DNA from: Limisphaera sp026417315
GTDB taxonomy: Bacteria > Verrucomicrobiota > Verrucomicrobiia > Limisphaerales > Limisphaeraceae
Reading direction: 5' to 3'
NCBI RefSeq assembly: GCF_049537125.1
Contig: NZ_JBMVQY010000002.1
Coordinates: 248,001-312,000, forward strand
Length of the DNA stretch: 64,000 nt
The translations under genes and the position numbers were made by a program. The stretch's first letter is position 1; the number at the start of each line of letters is the position of its first letter. The notes under the pieces were generated by a model. The model worked only from the letters and a program-made list of their open reading frames with translations, was not told where the DNA came from and made no database searches. Below, in pieces: positions 43,582 to 53,485 of this stretch.

Positions 43582-44451
43582 ATGGCGACTCGCTTGCATC
43601 CAACGGTGGCACGGATCCTGGCCGAGGCGCTGACACGACTGCGGCGTCGCCATCGCAAACGTTGGGACCGCGCGGCGGCTCGTCCCACCCCCGAACACGT
43701 CCATCAGTTGCGCGTGGAAACCCGTCGCCTCCTGGCCCTGGTGGAGTTGCTTCGATCCGCCGGGGTCGGCGACGGCGTGCGGAAACTGCGCAGGTCCCTG
43801 AAACGGCGCCTCGACGATTTCGACCCGCTGCGGGACCTTCACATCAGCCGGGAACGGCTCGTCGCCCTGCGCGACGACGTTCCCGATCGGGACGCCTTGC
43901 TCGAGCTCTGGACACAACGGGAACAGACCCTCAGTCGTGAACTGGCCGGCAAACTGACCTCGAAACGCTACCGCAAACTGAAAAAGCGGCTGAGCCGGTT
44001 GCAAACGGCCCTGAAATCCATGGCCCGCGAGCAGGCACGCGAATCCGTTGCCGGCACGGTCCGGACCCTCCTGCAGCCGCTCTACCAGCAGGTGTTGACC
44101 CGTGCGCAACATGCCCGTACGGCCGCCCAGGTGCACCGTCTGCGCGTGGCCTTCAAAAAGTTCCGGTACGCTTGCGAGATGCTGCAGGCCAAACTGCCGG
44201 GGCTCACCCGGACTGAACTGCAGGCCATGCGCCGCTTCCACACCCTCATGGGCGAGCTGCAAGACACGGTCGTCTTGCGGCAGGCATGGCAAACCGATGC
44301 TCCCAGGGCCGGTGTGCCGCCGACGCGCGTGCGGCAGGTGGATCGGCTGTTGCGCGAGCAGCAGCGCCAGCTTTTGACCCGCTGCCGGGCCGCGATCGCC
44401 CAAGTGACCCGTTGGGAGCCTTCCAGACTGGCACAGCGGCGTCGCTCGTGA
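43582..44451 (+). CDS. CHAD domain protein
   Basis: A 289-residue, highly basic, all-helical protein of the CHAD family. Two halves each carry the His/Arg helix that lines the central pore: EHVHQLRVETRRLLALVELL and AQVHRLRVAFKKFRYACEML, the latter with the conserved FRY. CHAD domains bind inorganic polyphosphate and other polyanions. ATG 43582 has GGAG eight bases upstream; a GTG at 43549 is in frame. The stop overlaps the possible GTG start of the next gene, a SixA phosphatase, so the pair is co-transcribed and probably acts in phosphate metabolism together. Confidence 0.87.
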   Translation: MATRLHPTVARILAEALTRLRRRHRKRWDRAAARPTPEHVHQLRVETRRLLALVELLRSAGVGDGVRKLRRSLKRRLDDFDPLRDLHISRERLVALRDDVPDRDALLELWTQREQTLSRELAGKLTSKRYRKLKKRLSRLQTALKSMAREQARESVAGTVRTLLQPLYQQVLTRAQHARTAAQVHRLRVAFKKFRYACEMLQAKLPGLTRTELQAMRRFHTLMGELQDTVVLRQAWQTDAPRAGVPPTRVRQVDRLLREQQRQLLTRCRAAIAQVTRWEPSRLAQRRRS

Positions 44452-44465
44452 CATCCTCCGGACTC

Positions 44466-44969
44466 GTGAAGCTCTATCTGCTGCGCCACGCCGAGGCGGT
44501 GGACGCCACCGAGACCGCCTCCGGGAAAGACGAGGATCGGGCCCTGACGCCGCGCGGCCGACGCCGCGCCCGGGCCCTGGCCCACGCGCTGCGCCAGCGC
44601 GGAATCCAGTGTGACCTCGTCTGGACCAGTCCGCTGGTCCGCGCGCGTCAAACCGCCGACATCCTCGCCCGCGGATTGCGGCTGGGTCGCGCGCCCGTTG
44701 TCGTGGAATCGTTGGCACCCGACCAACCTCCGCGCCACCTCGTCGCCGAGCTGCAGGCCCTGCGGCCGTTGCCGGACGCCATGATGCTGGTCGGCCACGA
44801 ACCGTTCCTGAGCCGGCTGGCAGCGCTCCTCTGTACGGGTGACCCCGACGGACTGGATCTGACACTCAAAAAATGCGGGCTTTGCCGACTGGAACTGGAC
44901 AGCGTGCGAGCCGGCCGATGCGCCACCTTGGAATGGCTCATCAGCCCGCGCTGGTTCGACCCGGAGTGA
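44466..44969 (+). CDS. sixA: SixA-like phosphohistidine phosphatase
   Basis: A 167-residue histidine phosphatase. The catalytic RHA motif is in KLYLLRHAEAVDATE, with the nucleophile His; SPLVRARQTADIL supplies the second phosphate-binding Arg, and MLVGHEPFLSRLAALL the second catalytic His. Small members of this kind remove phosphate from protein His, as SixA does. GTG 44466 gives the typical start VKLYLLRHAEA; a GTG at 44448 would overlap the CHAD stop by four bases and add six residues. It is the last plus-strand gene before the long minus-strand block. Confidence 0.87.
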   Translation: MKLYLLRHAEAVDATETASGKDEDRALTPRGRRRARALAHALRQRGIQCDLVWTSPLVRARQTADILARGLRLGRAPVVVESLAPDQPPRHLVAELQALRPLPDAMMLVGHEPFLSRLAALLCTGDPDGLDLTLKKCGLCRLELDSVRAGRCATLEWLISPRWFDPE

Positions 44970-45014
44970 ACCGGGCACGAGCCTCCGGCCGCGCCCGGCA
45001 CCCCGCCCCGGTGT

Positions 45015-48000
45015 TCAAGGAGTTGGCCCCGGCGTCATCACCCGATAGTACCGCGAGGCCGTTCCTGCGGGGGAGAGCTCGATCTCTTCCATCCGCCGCA
45101 CAGTGCGCGCAGGAACGTTCGTGAGCGCTTGCCAGGCGCCCGACTCCGGGCGCGCCCCAACCAGCACCGTGTAGGAACGATGCGGCTCGGCCGGGAACCG
45201 CAGCCGCCATCGGCCCTCGTCGCGCACCACCTCCAGACACAGCCGGCTGGCCGGATCCCGTGGATCCGTGCCCGCCGCCCACTCGTGAAGATTGCTGGCG
45301 CCGTCGCCGTCGGCGTCACCCGCGGCATCGCCGCGATCCAGCGGATCGAATCCATGGGCCCGCTCGAAATAGTCGGGCATCCCGTCGCTGTCCGTGTCCG
45401 GCGCGCCGGCGCGATTGGGTCGGCCGGGCGTGGGAGGAGCCGAGCCCCAGTGCAGCGGCTCGTTGCCATACAGCCAGGGAAGGGCCTTCTGCAGGGAATG
45501 GCCGCCGCCGTCGGCACGGAGCGGCCACGGGACTGCGTCCGTGTAGGCGACCCGGTCCACCCGCACGTACGGGACGTATCCCGGCTGGCCTGAGTTCGGT
45601 CCCTCCGGCCGATCGGGCGCCTGCAGCTCCACTGTGTCGCCGGCATTGTCCAGCCGACCTGCGAAGGGGCCGTAGAGCGGAACCTCGGCAGGAATGTCGT
45701 AACGAGCTCGAAACGCCGTCGCCCGCACGGGATCGGTGTTTGGATCGAAATCCACCACCAGTGCGAATCCGCCGGGGACCAACAGGGCCCCTGGAGGAAA
45801 GGCATAAGCAATGCCCCCGGCCACTCGCCATGTGTTGGTCGGGTGCTCTGGGTCGTACAGAGCGACCGGCTGCTCGCCGAGGTTGTGCAGTTCGATCCAC
45901 TCGTTCGAGACGTCTTCACTCTCGGCCGGATGGTAGTGCACTTCATTCACCACCACCGGCCCCACTTGCGGCGGGGCATTGGGACCGCCCCGACCGGTGC
46001 GAAACTCTTCCAACGTTCGGGGCTCCGAGACACCAAACGTGGGCCGGGCCAATGGCGCGAACTCCACTCCCGCACTGGTGGTCACCCGACCGAACGCCTG
46101 TCCGTTGAACGAGGCGCCCCAGCGCACCACATCCCGACGGCCGGTCTCCAGGCCCTGGCGCACTTCGGTCAGCCACAGTTCCTCCCCGTGCGTCGAACTC
46201 AACCCGAACGCGCGGTCTCCCAGGGATGGCGCCCCGAACTGCCCCTCGTAAAACACCACAAAACCCTTGGGCGGCACGACCGTGCCCTCGGGAATGCGGA
46301 ACTTCAGCCGATCCGCCCCGTCGTTGCTGAGACCCCAACCGCCGATGTCCACCGGCTGATCCGTCGGGTTGTACAACTCGATGGCGTCTTCGAACGGCGG
46401 ATCGCTATGGGCCAACACTTCATGGATGACCACGGTTGCGAGTGGGCGATAATTGCTGGCCCCGGGCGTGGCCGTGCCCGGGAATTCAACAAACGTCGGC
46501 CCGCCGTCGGGCAAGCGCCCCTGCGACACGCCCGGTGCGGCCGCGCCAAAGCCCACGTTGTCCACCACCACCCACACGCCATTGCTGATCCAGTACAGCA
46601 CCAGCGCTTCTCCGGCCGCTTCCAACGCAAAACTCACATGATCCGCGCCGCGGCCGGGCTCGCCGTCTGCGATGAACTGCACGAATCCACCTGCCGCGAT
46701 GTAGCTCAGCGGGGCCACGCGATGTCGCTCCCGTCCGGCCAGCGAGGGATCGTCCGTCACAATGAGACCACCGAGATCCACGGGCCAGGAGCTTGGGTTG
46801 TACAGCTCGAACCAGTCCAAGCCGGACAGCGGTTCGGCCATCCATTCGTTGATCCGCAGCACCGTGGGCGAGCCGAGCCGCGCAGCCGGGGCATTCGCCG
46901 CGCCCGGCGTCGGTCGCTCCAGCAAGGTCCGGACCGAACCGGCCACCCCCACGGACAAATCCGCCACCTGCGGCCCGTACTCGATACTGTCCAGTCGCCG
47001 GCCCAGCGCATCCCACAGATAGACCCCGCCGCCCTCCGCCGGCAGGCCGCGCCCGAGGTTGAACTGACCCGGCTCCATCGAAGGCGGCTGCGTCGGATCG
47101 CACAACACCACCATGAACTCGAAGGGACCAAGCCAACTGCCTGACGGGAAGCTCCACGCATCGGAGCCGTCTGGCTGCAAACTGAGCCGCATCCCCGTGA
47201 GGTCGAGAATCGTGCTGGTGGGATTGTAGAGCTCTACAAAATCGGCCACTCGCCCCCGGACCGGCACGGACCGGTTTCGGGCCAGAATTTCATGCAACCG
47301 CGGCGCACCGGCCACGGCGAGTTCGTTGCTGCGACCGGGCGTGCTGCTGCCCGGAAACGACATGATGGCATCGGCGCCGTCTGGATACCGACCCATGGCA
47401 ACCCCGGGGCCGGCGGCGGTGTAGGTGACGCTGTCCAGCAAGCCCCCGGCCGGGTCGTACAGTGCCAGGCGTCCGGCGGCGGGCAGGGTGAGTGGCACCC
47501 AGTTCGGCCCCGCCCCATCGTCCAACCGGAGCAGCAGATGCGACTGCGGGGGCAGAAAGGCACGAACCCACAACGGAACCGCAGTTTCATCGGCGGCCAA
47601 CCACAGACCTTCCAACGCCACGGGGAGATCGCTCGAGCGATTGAAAAGTTCCACCCAGGCGGGCTGCCCCATGGCCGGCCCGGGCAGCCACTCGTTCAGG
47701 GCGAGCTGGTCGGGATCCGCGATGGCCGCAGGCCGATTCGCCGTCCCCGGGGTGGGCTCGGTCAACGTCCACCGTCCCTGCCAGCGGCCCAGGGTACGGT
47801 CCGGCACTTGCAGTCCGAACACCACCGCATCCACGCGATTGGTCTGGGCATCGTACAGGAAGACCGCGTCCCCCTGGCGATCGAGCCCAAAGCCGGCGTT
47901 CAGTGCGCCCGGCGGCGCGCCCTGCGCATTGCACCAAACGACGAGATACCCGCCGGCAGGGAGCGTTGTGCCGGCAGGAAACACGAACCGCCGCGGATCG

Positions 48001-51000
48001 TCATCGTCGGTGAGGCTCCAGCCACTCAGGTCCACAGGTTGCCCTCCGGCATTGTGCAATTCGATCCAGTCCGGAAACCCGGCGCCGAGCGGCACCGCGC
48101 TGCGGTTGTCCGCCATGATCTCGTGAATCTGAACGAACCCGGGCAGGGCAGGGGAGTTGGGAGCCCCGGGACTGCCGCCCGCGGCGGCGCTGGCCCGCCA
48201 GTTGCCCGGATCCAGCGGATTCCCCCACGGATCCACCAGCTCGAGCGAAGGCCCCCCACCGTCCGGTTCCGTGGGCCACCCCCGCTCGTCGTCGAATTCG
48301 ACTGCAGTGACCACGCGGCCCTGAGCATCGCGCAGGACAATGCGTTCGCCTCCGTTGGCGAGATTGCCGCCGAACCAGCCGAAGGGCATGACGCCGGGAT
48401 ACCGCTGGCGCCACGCGTTGGTATCCGTGTTGGACGCCAAAACCACGCGCGCACCCGGCGGCAGCACGCTGCCCAAAGGAAACCGAAAAGTAATCCCTTC
48501 GAACCAAAAGCCACTTACGTCCAGAGCCGTGCCGCCGAGGTTGGCCAGCTCCAAGAACTCTTCCGCACTGCCCCCGGCCGGATTGTAATGGAGTTCGGTG
48601 ATGCGCAGAGGCACACCCGGCCCGCCCACACGAAACGTCGCCTCGCTGATCGCACTCCACGTGGCGCCCGCCAGCGAACGCGCCCGCACAGTCAAGTCTG
48701 CCGTGACCCGGATCGGCCCCGTGTACGGTCGGGCGTCGGGCGCCACCCCGCTGGTGAAGGGCACCCGCGGATCGCCCCCGTTGGTCGTGTAATAAATCAC
48801 GCCCGCCCCGTTGTTGGTCATCACCAGCTCGAACCCCAACGGCACACGTCCGCCCGGATGGTTGAACCGCGGTGCGTTGGTGAAGTTGAACAGGCCCGCT
48901 TGAAGCAGTTGATTGGAGTAAATCGGTCCCCGCTCGCGGATCCAGTTGCCGATGGTCGGCGAGAAGTCGGGCATCAACGGTTCCAGCTGCTGACGCAGCT
49001 CGTTCAGCCGACGCCAGAGGTTGCTCGTGCTCAGGGCGCCTCCTTCCGAGAAATGCTTGTGCACCCGGTCCGCCCACAACAACCGGAATTCTCCGCTGGT
49101 CCGCAACCGCTGAAACATGCGGGCGATTTCCGAGCCCGCCGTGCTGCCCAGGCCGGAGTCCGTCGGACCGGGCCCGCTCAGCGTGAACGAGTTCAGCGTC
49201 ACCGAGCGATTGGCAAACCCCATCGCCCACTCCGCGTCCCACACCACGAACCGCCACGGGCCTCCGGCACGATCCCGACCCGCCCGCCAGTTGTTCACCG
49301 GCCAGTCCCCCGTGGCCGCCCAGGTGTTGAGAATCAGGTAATCCGCGAAATTCGTCAGATCCAACCAGCGCGCCACGTTGCTGTACACGACCGGAGGAAA
49401 CGTGGTCTGCGACCACACATAGTTCACCAGCGCATCGAAATCGGCCCGATCCCCGTCGATCACGCCCGGCGTCCCCGCGGTCTGCGCCCAGCCCGGCCCC
49501 ACCACGTCCCACTCCGCTCCGCCCCCCAGGTGCTCCTGGAAGAACTCTTCGTGCACACGTTCGCAGGGATTGTACCAGGGCGAGCCGACGTAATAGCGCC
49601 CGTTCAAGAACACGATCGCCAGCGTGCCGTGCGAAGCGATCTGCCCCATGTCCGACGACAGCCGTCGCGTCAGCTCGTCGCGCACGAAGGGGTTGTCCGG
49701 TTCATTGAATCCCGCCCGCAACACCAGCTGATCGAACCGCTGCACCGGCGTCAGCGGAAACAGCGGATACTCCAGCCGACCCGGCCCGTAATCGCTGCGG
49801 AAATAAAGGCGGTAGGAGAATTTGCTCGTGGGGCGGAGACGCGGCCGCTGGTAGTCGCTGCCCTGCACCCGAATTCCGGCATCTGCTTGGAAACCGCGCC
49901 CGTCGCCCGGCTCGATCCACTCCACCGACACCGGCCGTTCCCAGGCCAGCCCGTGCTGCGAGGGGTTGTGATAATCGCCGGGTGCGACCGGCTGCCACGG
50001 CCCACCCGCATAGGTGCCTCCCTGAATGCCCAAAATCCCGCTCGGCCCGTACAAGTGGTTGGACGCCGTCACGAGCGAAAGAGTGGGCAAGGACCGCAGC
50101 GGTGCGGGCAAACCGAAGAAATAACTGTGCGTCACGACCCGCGAGGGCAAATGCCCGGGCTTGAACGCCGCCGCCCGAAACAACGTCGTGCGATCCACCC
50201 GCAGCCGCCCCGGAAACAGCGGGCTGTCCGGCGTCGGTTCGCTTCCGTCGGTCGTGTAGCGGAATTCGACGCCGGGGGTGGCGCACGACAAAACCAGATC
50301 GAACGGCACTTCGAAGTGGCCGCGCTGTACGTTCACCCGCACCTCCCCACATACCCCGGTCAGGCTGGTGAACCCGTTCGGGGCGCCGGGGGTCGGCACG
50401 TCGTAATAGCTCCACTGTCCCAGGGGATCCAATCCGTAGCTGACATCGTTGCGTTGCTCCGGATACCGGTCCCAGCCGCTGACCCGGACGCGCGGGGCAT
50501 CCGGTGAGTAGAGCCCGAGCGGCTCGCCGCCCAACGCCAGTCGAAAATTCGTGTGCAACGGAACCTGCGGGTCCGCGGACCGCCGATCCTTGCCCGAGGC
50601 AAACACCACAAGGTACTGGTTCGGCCCCAACACCCGCTCCGGAAACACCCACCGACCCGGCACGGTCGGATCGTCGCTCAAGGACCAGTTCGCCAGGTTC
50701 ACCGGCTCGGTCCCGCGATTGTAAATCTCGATCCAGTCCTGCAGCTCGCCATCCTCGTCCACCAGGCCGTTGCTTCGCACCGCCCCGGCCAGGATCTCCG
50801 TGATGACCAGGTCCGCCCCCGGCGCCGCCGGGTCCACTTCGTACGTCCAGGACCCGCCGCCGAACGCATTGGGCTCGGCTGCAGTGTCCGTGATCCCGTG
50901 CTGCGCGACCCATCGCACCTGCACCACCCCGGAGGCCGGCGGATCGAACGTGAACACGTAAACGCCTTCACCGCGACTGGCGACGTAACGCGCCGGCCGA

Positions 51001-52022
51001 CCCCCCATTTCCAAATCCGCGGCGTCCAGACCCCAAATCGGCTCGCTGAACGTCACCTCGATCTCTTCCAACCGCCGCACGCGCAGTCCCGCCGGCGGAT
51101 GCAACCGGACCACTGCGGGGGGCGTCCGATCCCGAAAATCGTACTCCCAAACCGCCCCGGCCGCCGCGCCATCGAACGCCAACGGCGGCTCTGCCAGATC
51201 GGTGATTCCATGCCCGGCCGCCCACTGAAAGCGCAACGTCCCGTACGGCGGCCTCATCCATCGGAACCGGTACACCGCGCCTTCGCCGCGCACTGCCAGC
51301 GCCGGAACACCGTTCAACCACAGATCATCCGCGTCCACGCCGGTCACCGGCTCCGAAAAGGTCACCACCACTTCGGTGAAGTCGGTGATTTCCCCCGGCG
51401 ACGGTTCCACCCGCAGAATCACCGGCGGATTCGTGTCCAGATACACCCCCTCCAAACGGGCGTCGAAGCCCAGGTCCGAGCTGCCCGGGCTGGTGTTGAA
51501 CACTTGCACCGCCAGCACATTCGTTCCCGAACGCAGGACCCCGGTCGGCACCGTCAACGGGTGGATCTCCCACATCACCGGCTCCGGCGCGTTCTGCGCC
51601 AGCGTGTTCACCGTCGGCTCGCCCGACGGCATGCGAATGCGCAAAACCTCCTGGCCGTTGATCCACGCCACCAGCCCGTCGTCTACGAACGTCCGCAGAC
51701 GAACCTGCTGAACCATCGCCGCGTTGGTCACCACGAACCGATGCCGCAGGAAAATGCAGCGGTACCGGTTCTGCATGTCGGTCAGCTCCGTCCCGCCGGT
51801 TTGCGGATCGCCATACCAGAACGGCGCCGGAGCGTCCCGGAAACCCGCCGCGGCATCGTCGAATTCCGGCAACCGCCACAACCCGATCGGCGAAGAGGCT
51901 TCGTAGGTGCCGGCCCGAAACCTCCACACCGAACCTTCGGGGACCCAAACCACTGCCGCTGGCGCCTGGACTATAAACCAGCCCGCCAGCAAACAGACCT
52001 GCCGCCATCCCGCCGGACCCAC
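45015..52022 (-). CDS. Giant secreted CotH-kinase / lamin-tail-domain protein
   Basis: A 2335-residue extracellular protein. After a signal peptide (GWRQVCLLAGWFIVQAPAA) come a jelly-roll-like domain (about 30-200), two Ig-like domains with TFSEPV and TFSEPIWGLD (215-400), a first lamin-tail domain (LTD, DLVITEIL, near 405), and a CotH-like kinase region (640-1000) with YLILNTWAATGDWPVNNW and VVWDAEWAMGF, where CotH usually has WDxDxAFG. Seven more LTDs start near 1140, 1295, 1440, 1574, 1720, 1862 and 2020 (each xxIxE...WIELYN). Calcium-binding-type repeats DTDSDGMPDYFE and DADGDGASNLHEW close the protein. GTG 52022 fits the signal peptide; the frame is open to ATG 52145. Substrate unknown. 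Confidence 0.85.
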   Translation of the reverse strand: MGPAGWRQVCLLAGWFIVQAPAAVVWVPEGSVWRFRAGTYEASSPIGLWRLPEFDDAAAGFRDAPAPFWYGDPQTGGTELTDMQNRYRCIFLRHRFVVTNAAMVQQVRLRTFVDDGLVAWINGQEVLRIRMPSGEPTVNTLAQNAPEPVMWEIHPLTVPTGVLRSGTNVLAVQVFNTSPGSSDLGFDARLEGVYLDTNPPVILRVEPSPGEITDFTEVVVTFSEPVTGVDADDLWLNGVPALAVRGEGAVYRFRWMRPPYGTLRFQWAAGHGITDLAEPPLAFDGAAAGAVWEYDFRDRTPPAVVRLHPPAGLRVRRLEEIEVTFSEPIWGLDAADLEMGGRPARYVASRGEGVYVFTFDPPASGVVQVRWVAQHGITDTAAEPNAFGGGSWTYEVDPAAPGADLVITEILAGAVRSNGLVDEDGELQDWIEIYNRGTEPVNLANWSLSDDPTVPGRWVFPERVLGPNQYLVVFASGKDRRSADPQVPLHTNFRLALGGEPLGLYSPDAPRVRVSGWDRYPEQRNDVSYGLDPLGQWSYYDVPTPGAPNGFTSLTGVCGEVRVNVQRGHFEVPFDLVLSCATPGVEFRYTTDGSEPTPDSPLFPGRLRVDRTTLFRAAAFKPGHLPSRVVTHSYFFGLPAPLRSLPTLSLVTASNHLYGPSGILGIQGGTYAGGPWQPVAPGDYHNPSQHGLAWERPVSVEWIEPGDGRGFQADAGIRVQGSDYQRPRLRPTSKFSYRLYFRSDYGPGRLEYPLFPLTPVQRFDQLVLRAGFNEPDNPFVRDELTRRLSSDMGQIASHGTLAIVFLNGRYYVGSPWYNPCERVHEEFFQEHLGGGAEWDVVGPGWAQTAGTPGVIDGDRADFDALVNYVWSQTTFPPVVYSNVARWLDLTNFADYLILNTWAATGDWPVNNWRAGRDRAGGPWRFVVWDAEWAMGFANRSVTLNSFTLSGPGPTDSGLGSTAGSEIARMFQRLRTSGEFRLLWADRVHKHFSEGGALSTSNLWRRLNELRQQLEPLMPDFSPTIGNWIRERGPIYSNQLLQAGLFNFTNAPRFNHPGGRVPLGFELVMTNNGAGVIYYTTNGGDPRVPFTSGVAPDARPYTGPIRVTADLTVRARSLAGATWSAISEATFRVGGPGVPLRITELHYNPAGGSAEEFLELANLGGTALDVSGFWFEGITFRFPLGSVLPPGARVVLASNTDTNAWRQRYPGVMPFGWFGGNLANGGERIVLRDAQGRVVTAVEFDDERGWPTEPDGGGPSLELVDPWGNPLDPGNWRASAAAGGSPGAPNSPALPGFVQIHEIMADNRSAVPLGAGFPDWIELHNAGGQPVDLSGWSLTDDDDPRRFVFPAGTTLPAGGYLVVWCNAQGAPPGALNAGFGLDRQGDAVFLYDAQTNRVDAVVFGLQVPDRTLGRWQGRWTLTEPTPGTANRPAAIADPDQLALNEWLPGPAMGQPAWVELFNRSSDLPVALEGLWLAADETAVPLWVRAFLPPQSHLLLRLDDGAGPNWVPLTLPAAGRLALYDPAGGLLDSVTYTAAGPGVAMGRYPDGADAIMSFPGSSTPGRSNELAVAGAPRLHEILARNRSVPVRGRVADFVELYNPTSTILDLTGMRLSLQPDGSDAWSFPSGSWLGPFEFMVVLCDPTQPPSMEPGQFNLGRGLPAEGGGVYLWDALGRRLDSIEYGPQVADLSVGVAGSVRTLLERPTPGAANAPAARLGSPTVLRINEWMAEPLSGLDWFELYNPSSWPVDLGGLIVTDDPSLAGRERHRVAPLSYIAAGGFVQFIADGEPGRGADHVSFALEAAGEALVLYWISNGVWVVVDNVGFGAAAPGVSQGRLPDGGPTFVEFPGTATPGASNYRPLATVVIHEVLAHSDPPFEDAIELYNPTDQPVDIGGWGLSNDGADRLKFRIPEGTVVPPKGFVVFYEGQFGAPSLGDRAFGLSSTHGEELWLTEVRQGLETGRRDVVRWGASFNGQAFGRVTTSAGVEFAPLARPTFGVSEPRTLEEFRTGRGGPNAPPQVGPVVVNEVHYHPAESEDVSNEWIELHNLGEQPVALYDPEHPTNTWRVAGGIAYAFPPGALLVPGGFALVVDFDPNTDPVRATAFRARYDIPAEVPLYGPFAGRLDNAGDTVELQAPDRPEGPNSGQPGYVPYVRVDRVAYTDAVPWPLRADGGGHSLQKALPWLYGNEPLHWGSAPPTPGRPNRAGAPDTDSDGMPDYFERAHGFDPLDRGDAAGDADGDGASNLHEWAAGTDPRDPASRLCLEVVRDEGRWRLRFPAEPHRSYTVLVGARPESGAWQALTNVPARTVRRMEEIELSPAGTASRYYRVMTPGPTP

Positions 52023-52077
52023 GTGGCCGGACCTGCAACGACCTCGCGCAGGCTGGCGGCCGCGTGGCGCCGATGTT

Positions 52078-53313
52078 CTAACGGAACAACAGTGAAGCAA
52101 ACTCCACCAGATAGTCCCGCCAGTTGTTCCACGTATGTCCTCCATCGGTCTCCTTGTACGTCACCGGCCAGCCCCGCTGCCGCAACAACTCCACTGTCGC
52201 ACGACTCACCTCGACCAGGAAATCGTCCCGGCCGGTGGCGAACCACAGCACCTTCAAGCCCTCTCGTGCCTTGGCATCCTCCAACACCTTCCGATTCCGC
52301 TCCTCCCAGGTCGGCCCTTCCGGCGCCGGTCCCGGCCCGCCGCGCAACCCGAACACACCGGAGCTGAAAACCCCTGCGTACGCGAACGCCTCCGGCCGCT
52401 GCATCAACACGTTCAACGTCTGCATGCCGCCCATCGAAAGACCCGCGATCGCCCGGGAACCGCGCTCGGAGCGCACCCGGTACCGACGCTCAACCTCGGG
52501 CATCAGGTCATTCAAAAAATCGCGCTCGAACTCATCACTGAACCGCATGCCGAACCGAAACGGTCCCGTGTGCCCGTGCGGCATCACCACCACCATCGGC
52601 GGGACCCGACCCGCCGCAATCAGATTGTCCAAAATCACCCCGGCCCGACCCACCGTGCTCCACGAGGCATCCGAATCCGTCGCTCCGTGCAACAAATACA
52701 GGACCGGATACTGATTCGTGCCCGCCTCGTACCCCGGCGGCGTGTACACGTGCATTCGGCGGAACCGCTGCAGTGTGGACGACCAGTACCACACCGCCGA
52801 CACCGCCCCGTGGGGCACCCGTCGCAGATCGAACCACTCCGACCCCGGCACGACCACCAGGCTCCAGGTCGTCTCGTTGGATTCACTGGTGGCCGGATTC
52901 CGGGGGTCCACCACCGGCACGTCGTCCACCATAAACACGTACCGGTACGCCCCCGGCGGCACCGGTCCCACCGTCACCGTCCACACGTCATTGGTGTCCC
53001 GGCTCAACGGCGGCAGCTCCCCCAAACCCGCCCCCTGCAGATCGCTGCTCTGCAATCGGACCCGCTCCGCCCGCGGCGCCCGCAACCGGAAGGTAATCTT
53101 TCGATCTTCGGTCACCTCCGGCGACCGCACCATTGCCTGGGGGTTGCCCATCGCACGTGGCGGAGGCGCTCCCGTCTGCGCGTTGGCCACGACCACCGTC
53201 ATCGCCCCGAACACCGCCATCCCCGCCAGGCCAACCGCTCGTGTGCGGAGCCATCGCCCGAAACGAACACACCGCTTCCACCTTGCAGAACTCGCGACCC
53301 TGGGATGCTTCAT
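52078..53313 (-). CDS. Secreted esterase, CE1-like alpha/beta hydrolase
   Basis: A 411-residue protein with a signal peptide (residues about 20-45, GLAGMAVFGAMTVVVANAQ), an N-terminal Ig-like domain similar to glycogen-branching-enzyme E-set modules (KITFRLRAPRAERVRL, PGAYRYVFMVDDVPVVDPRN), and an esterase domain: RRMHVYTPPGYEA, YPVLYLLHGATDSDASW, the nucleophile elbow AGLSMGGMQTL (Ser about 293) and the catalytic His in GGHTWNNWRDYL. This is the layout of feruloyl and acetyl xylan esterases in family CE1. ATG 53313 has GGAGG four bases upstream. It ends 55 bases before the giant CotH gene on the same strand, so both secreted products may be co-expressed. Confidence 0.88.
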   Translation of the reverse strand: MKHPRVASSARWKRCVRFGRWLRTRAVGLAGMAVFGAMTVVVANAQTGAPPPRAMGNPQAMVRSPEVTEDRKITFRLRAPRAERVRLQSSDLQGAGLGELPPLSRDTNDVWTVTVGPVPPGAYRYVFMVDDVPVVDPRNPATSESNETTWSLVVVPGSEWFDLRRVPHGAVSAVWYWSSTLQRFRRMHVYTPPGYEAGTNQYPVLYLLHGATDSDASWSTVGRAGVILDNLIAAGRVPPMVVVMPHGHTGPFRFGMRFSDEFERDFLNDLMPEVERRYRVRSERGSRAIAGLSMGGMQTLNVLMQRPEAFAYAGVFSSGVFGLRGGPGPAPEGPTWEERNRKVLEDAKAREGLKVLWFATGRDDFLVEVSRATVELLRQRGWPVTYKETDGGHTWNNWRDYLVEFASLLFR

Positions 53314-53485
53314 AGAACCTCCGTGGATTCGTGCTGAATGCGAACGTGACAGCCCTTTGCCCGACGTGTCCGCACGGTCGTGCTCGGCCGAAACCCTTGC
53401 TTCCTGCTTTAGCACACGTGCGGGCCTTCGCCGGGCCGGCCCGACTCTGCCTCATCCGCGCCTGCCTGACCAGCCTGATTTCTCT

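Noticed and set aside
44286..44465. Longer N-terminus for the SixA-like protein
   Set aside because: The extension overlaps the CHAD gene and has no similarity; the family starts at the strand before RHA.
47292..50507. Plus-strand open frame of about 1070 codons inside the giant CotH gene
   Set aside because: It is antisense to clear lamin-tail and CotH motifs and has only Arg/His/Pro-rich text.
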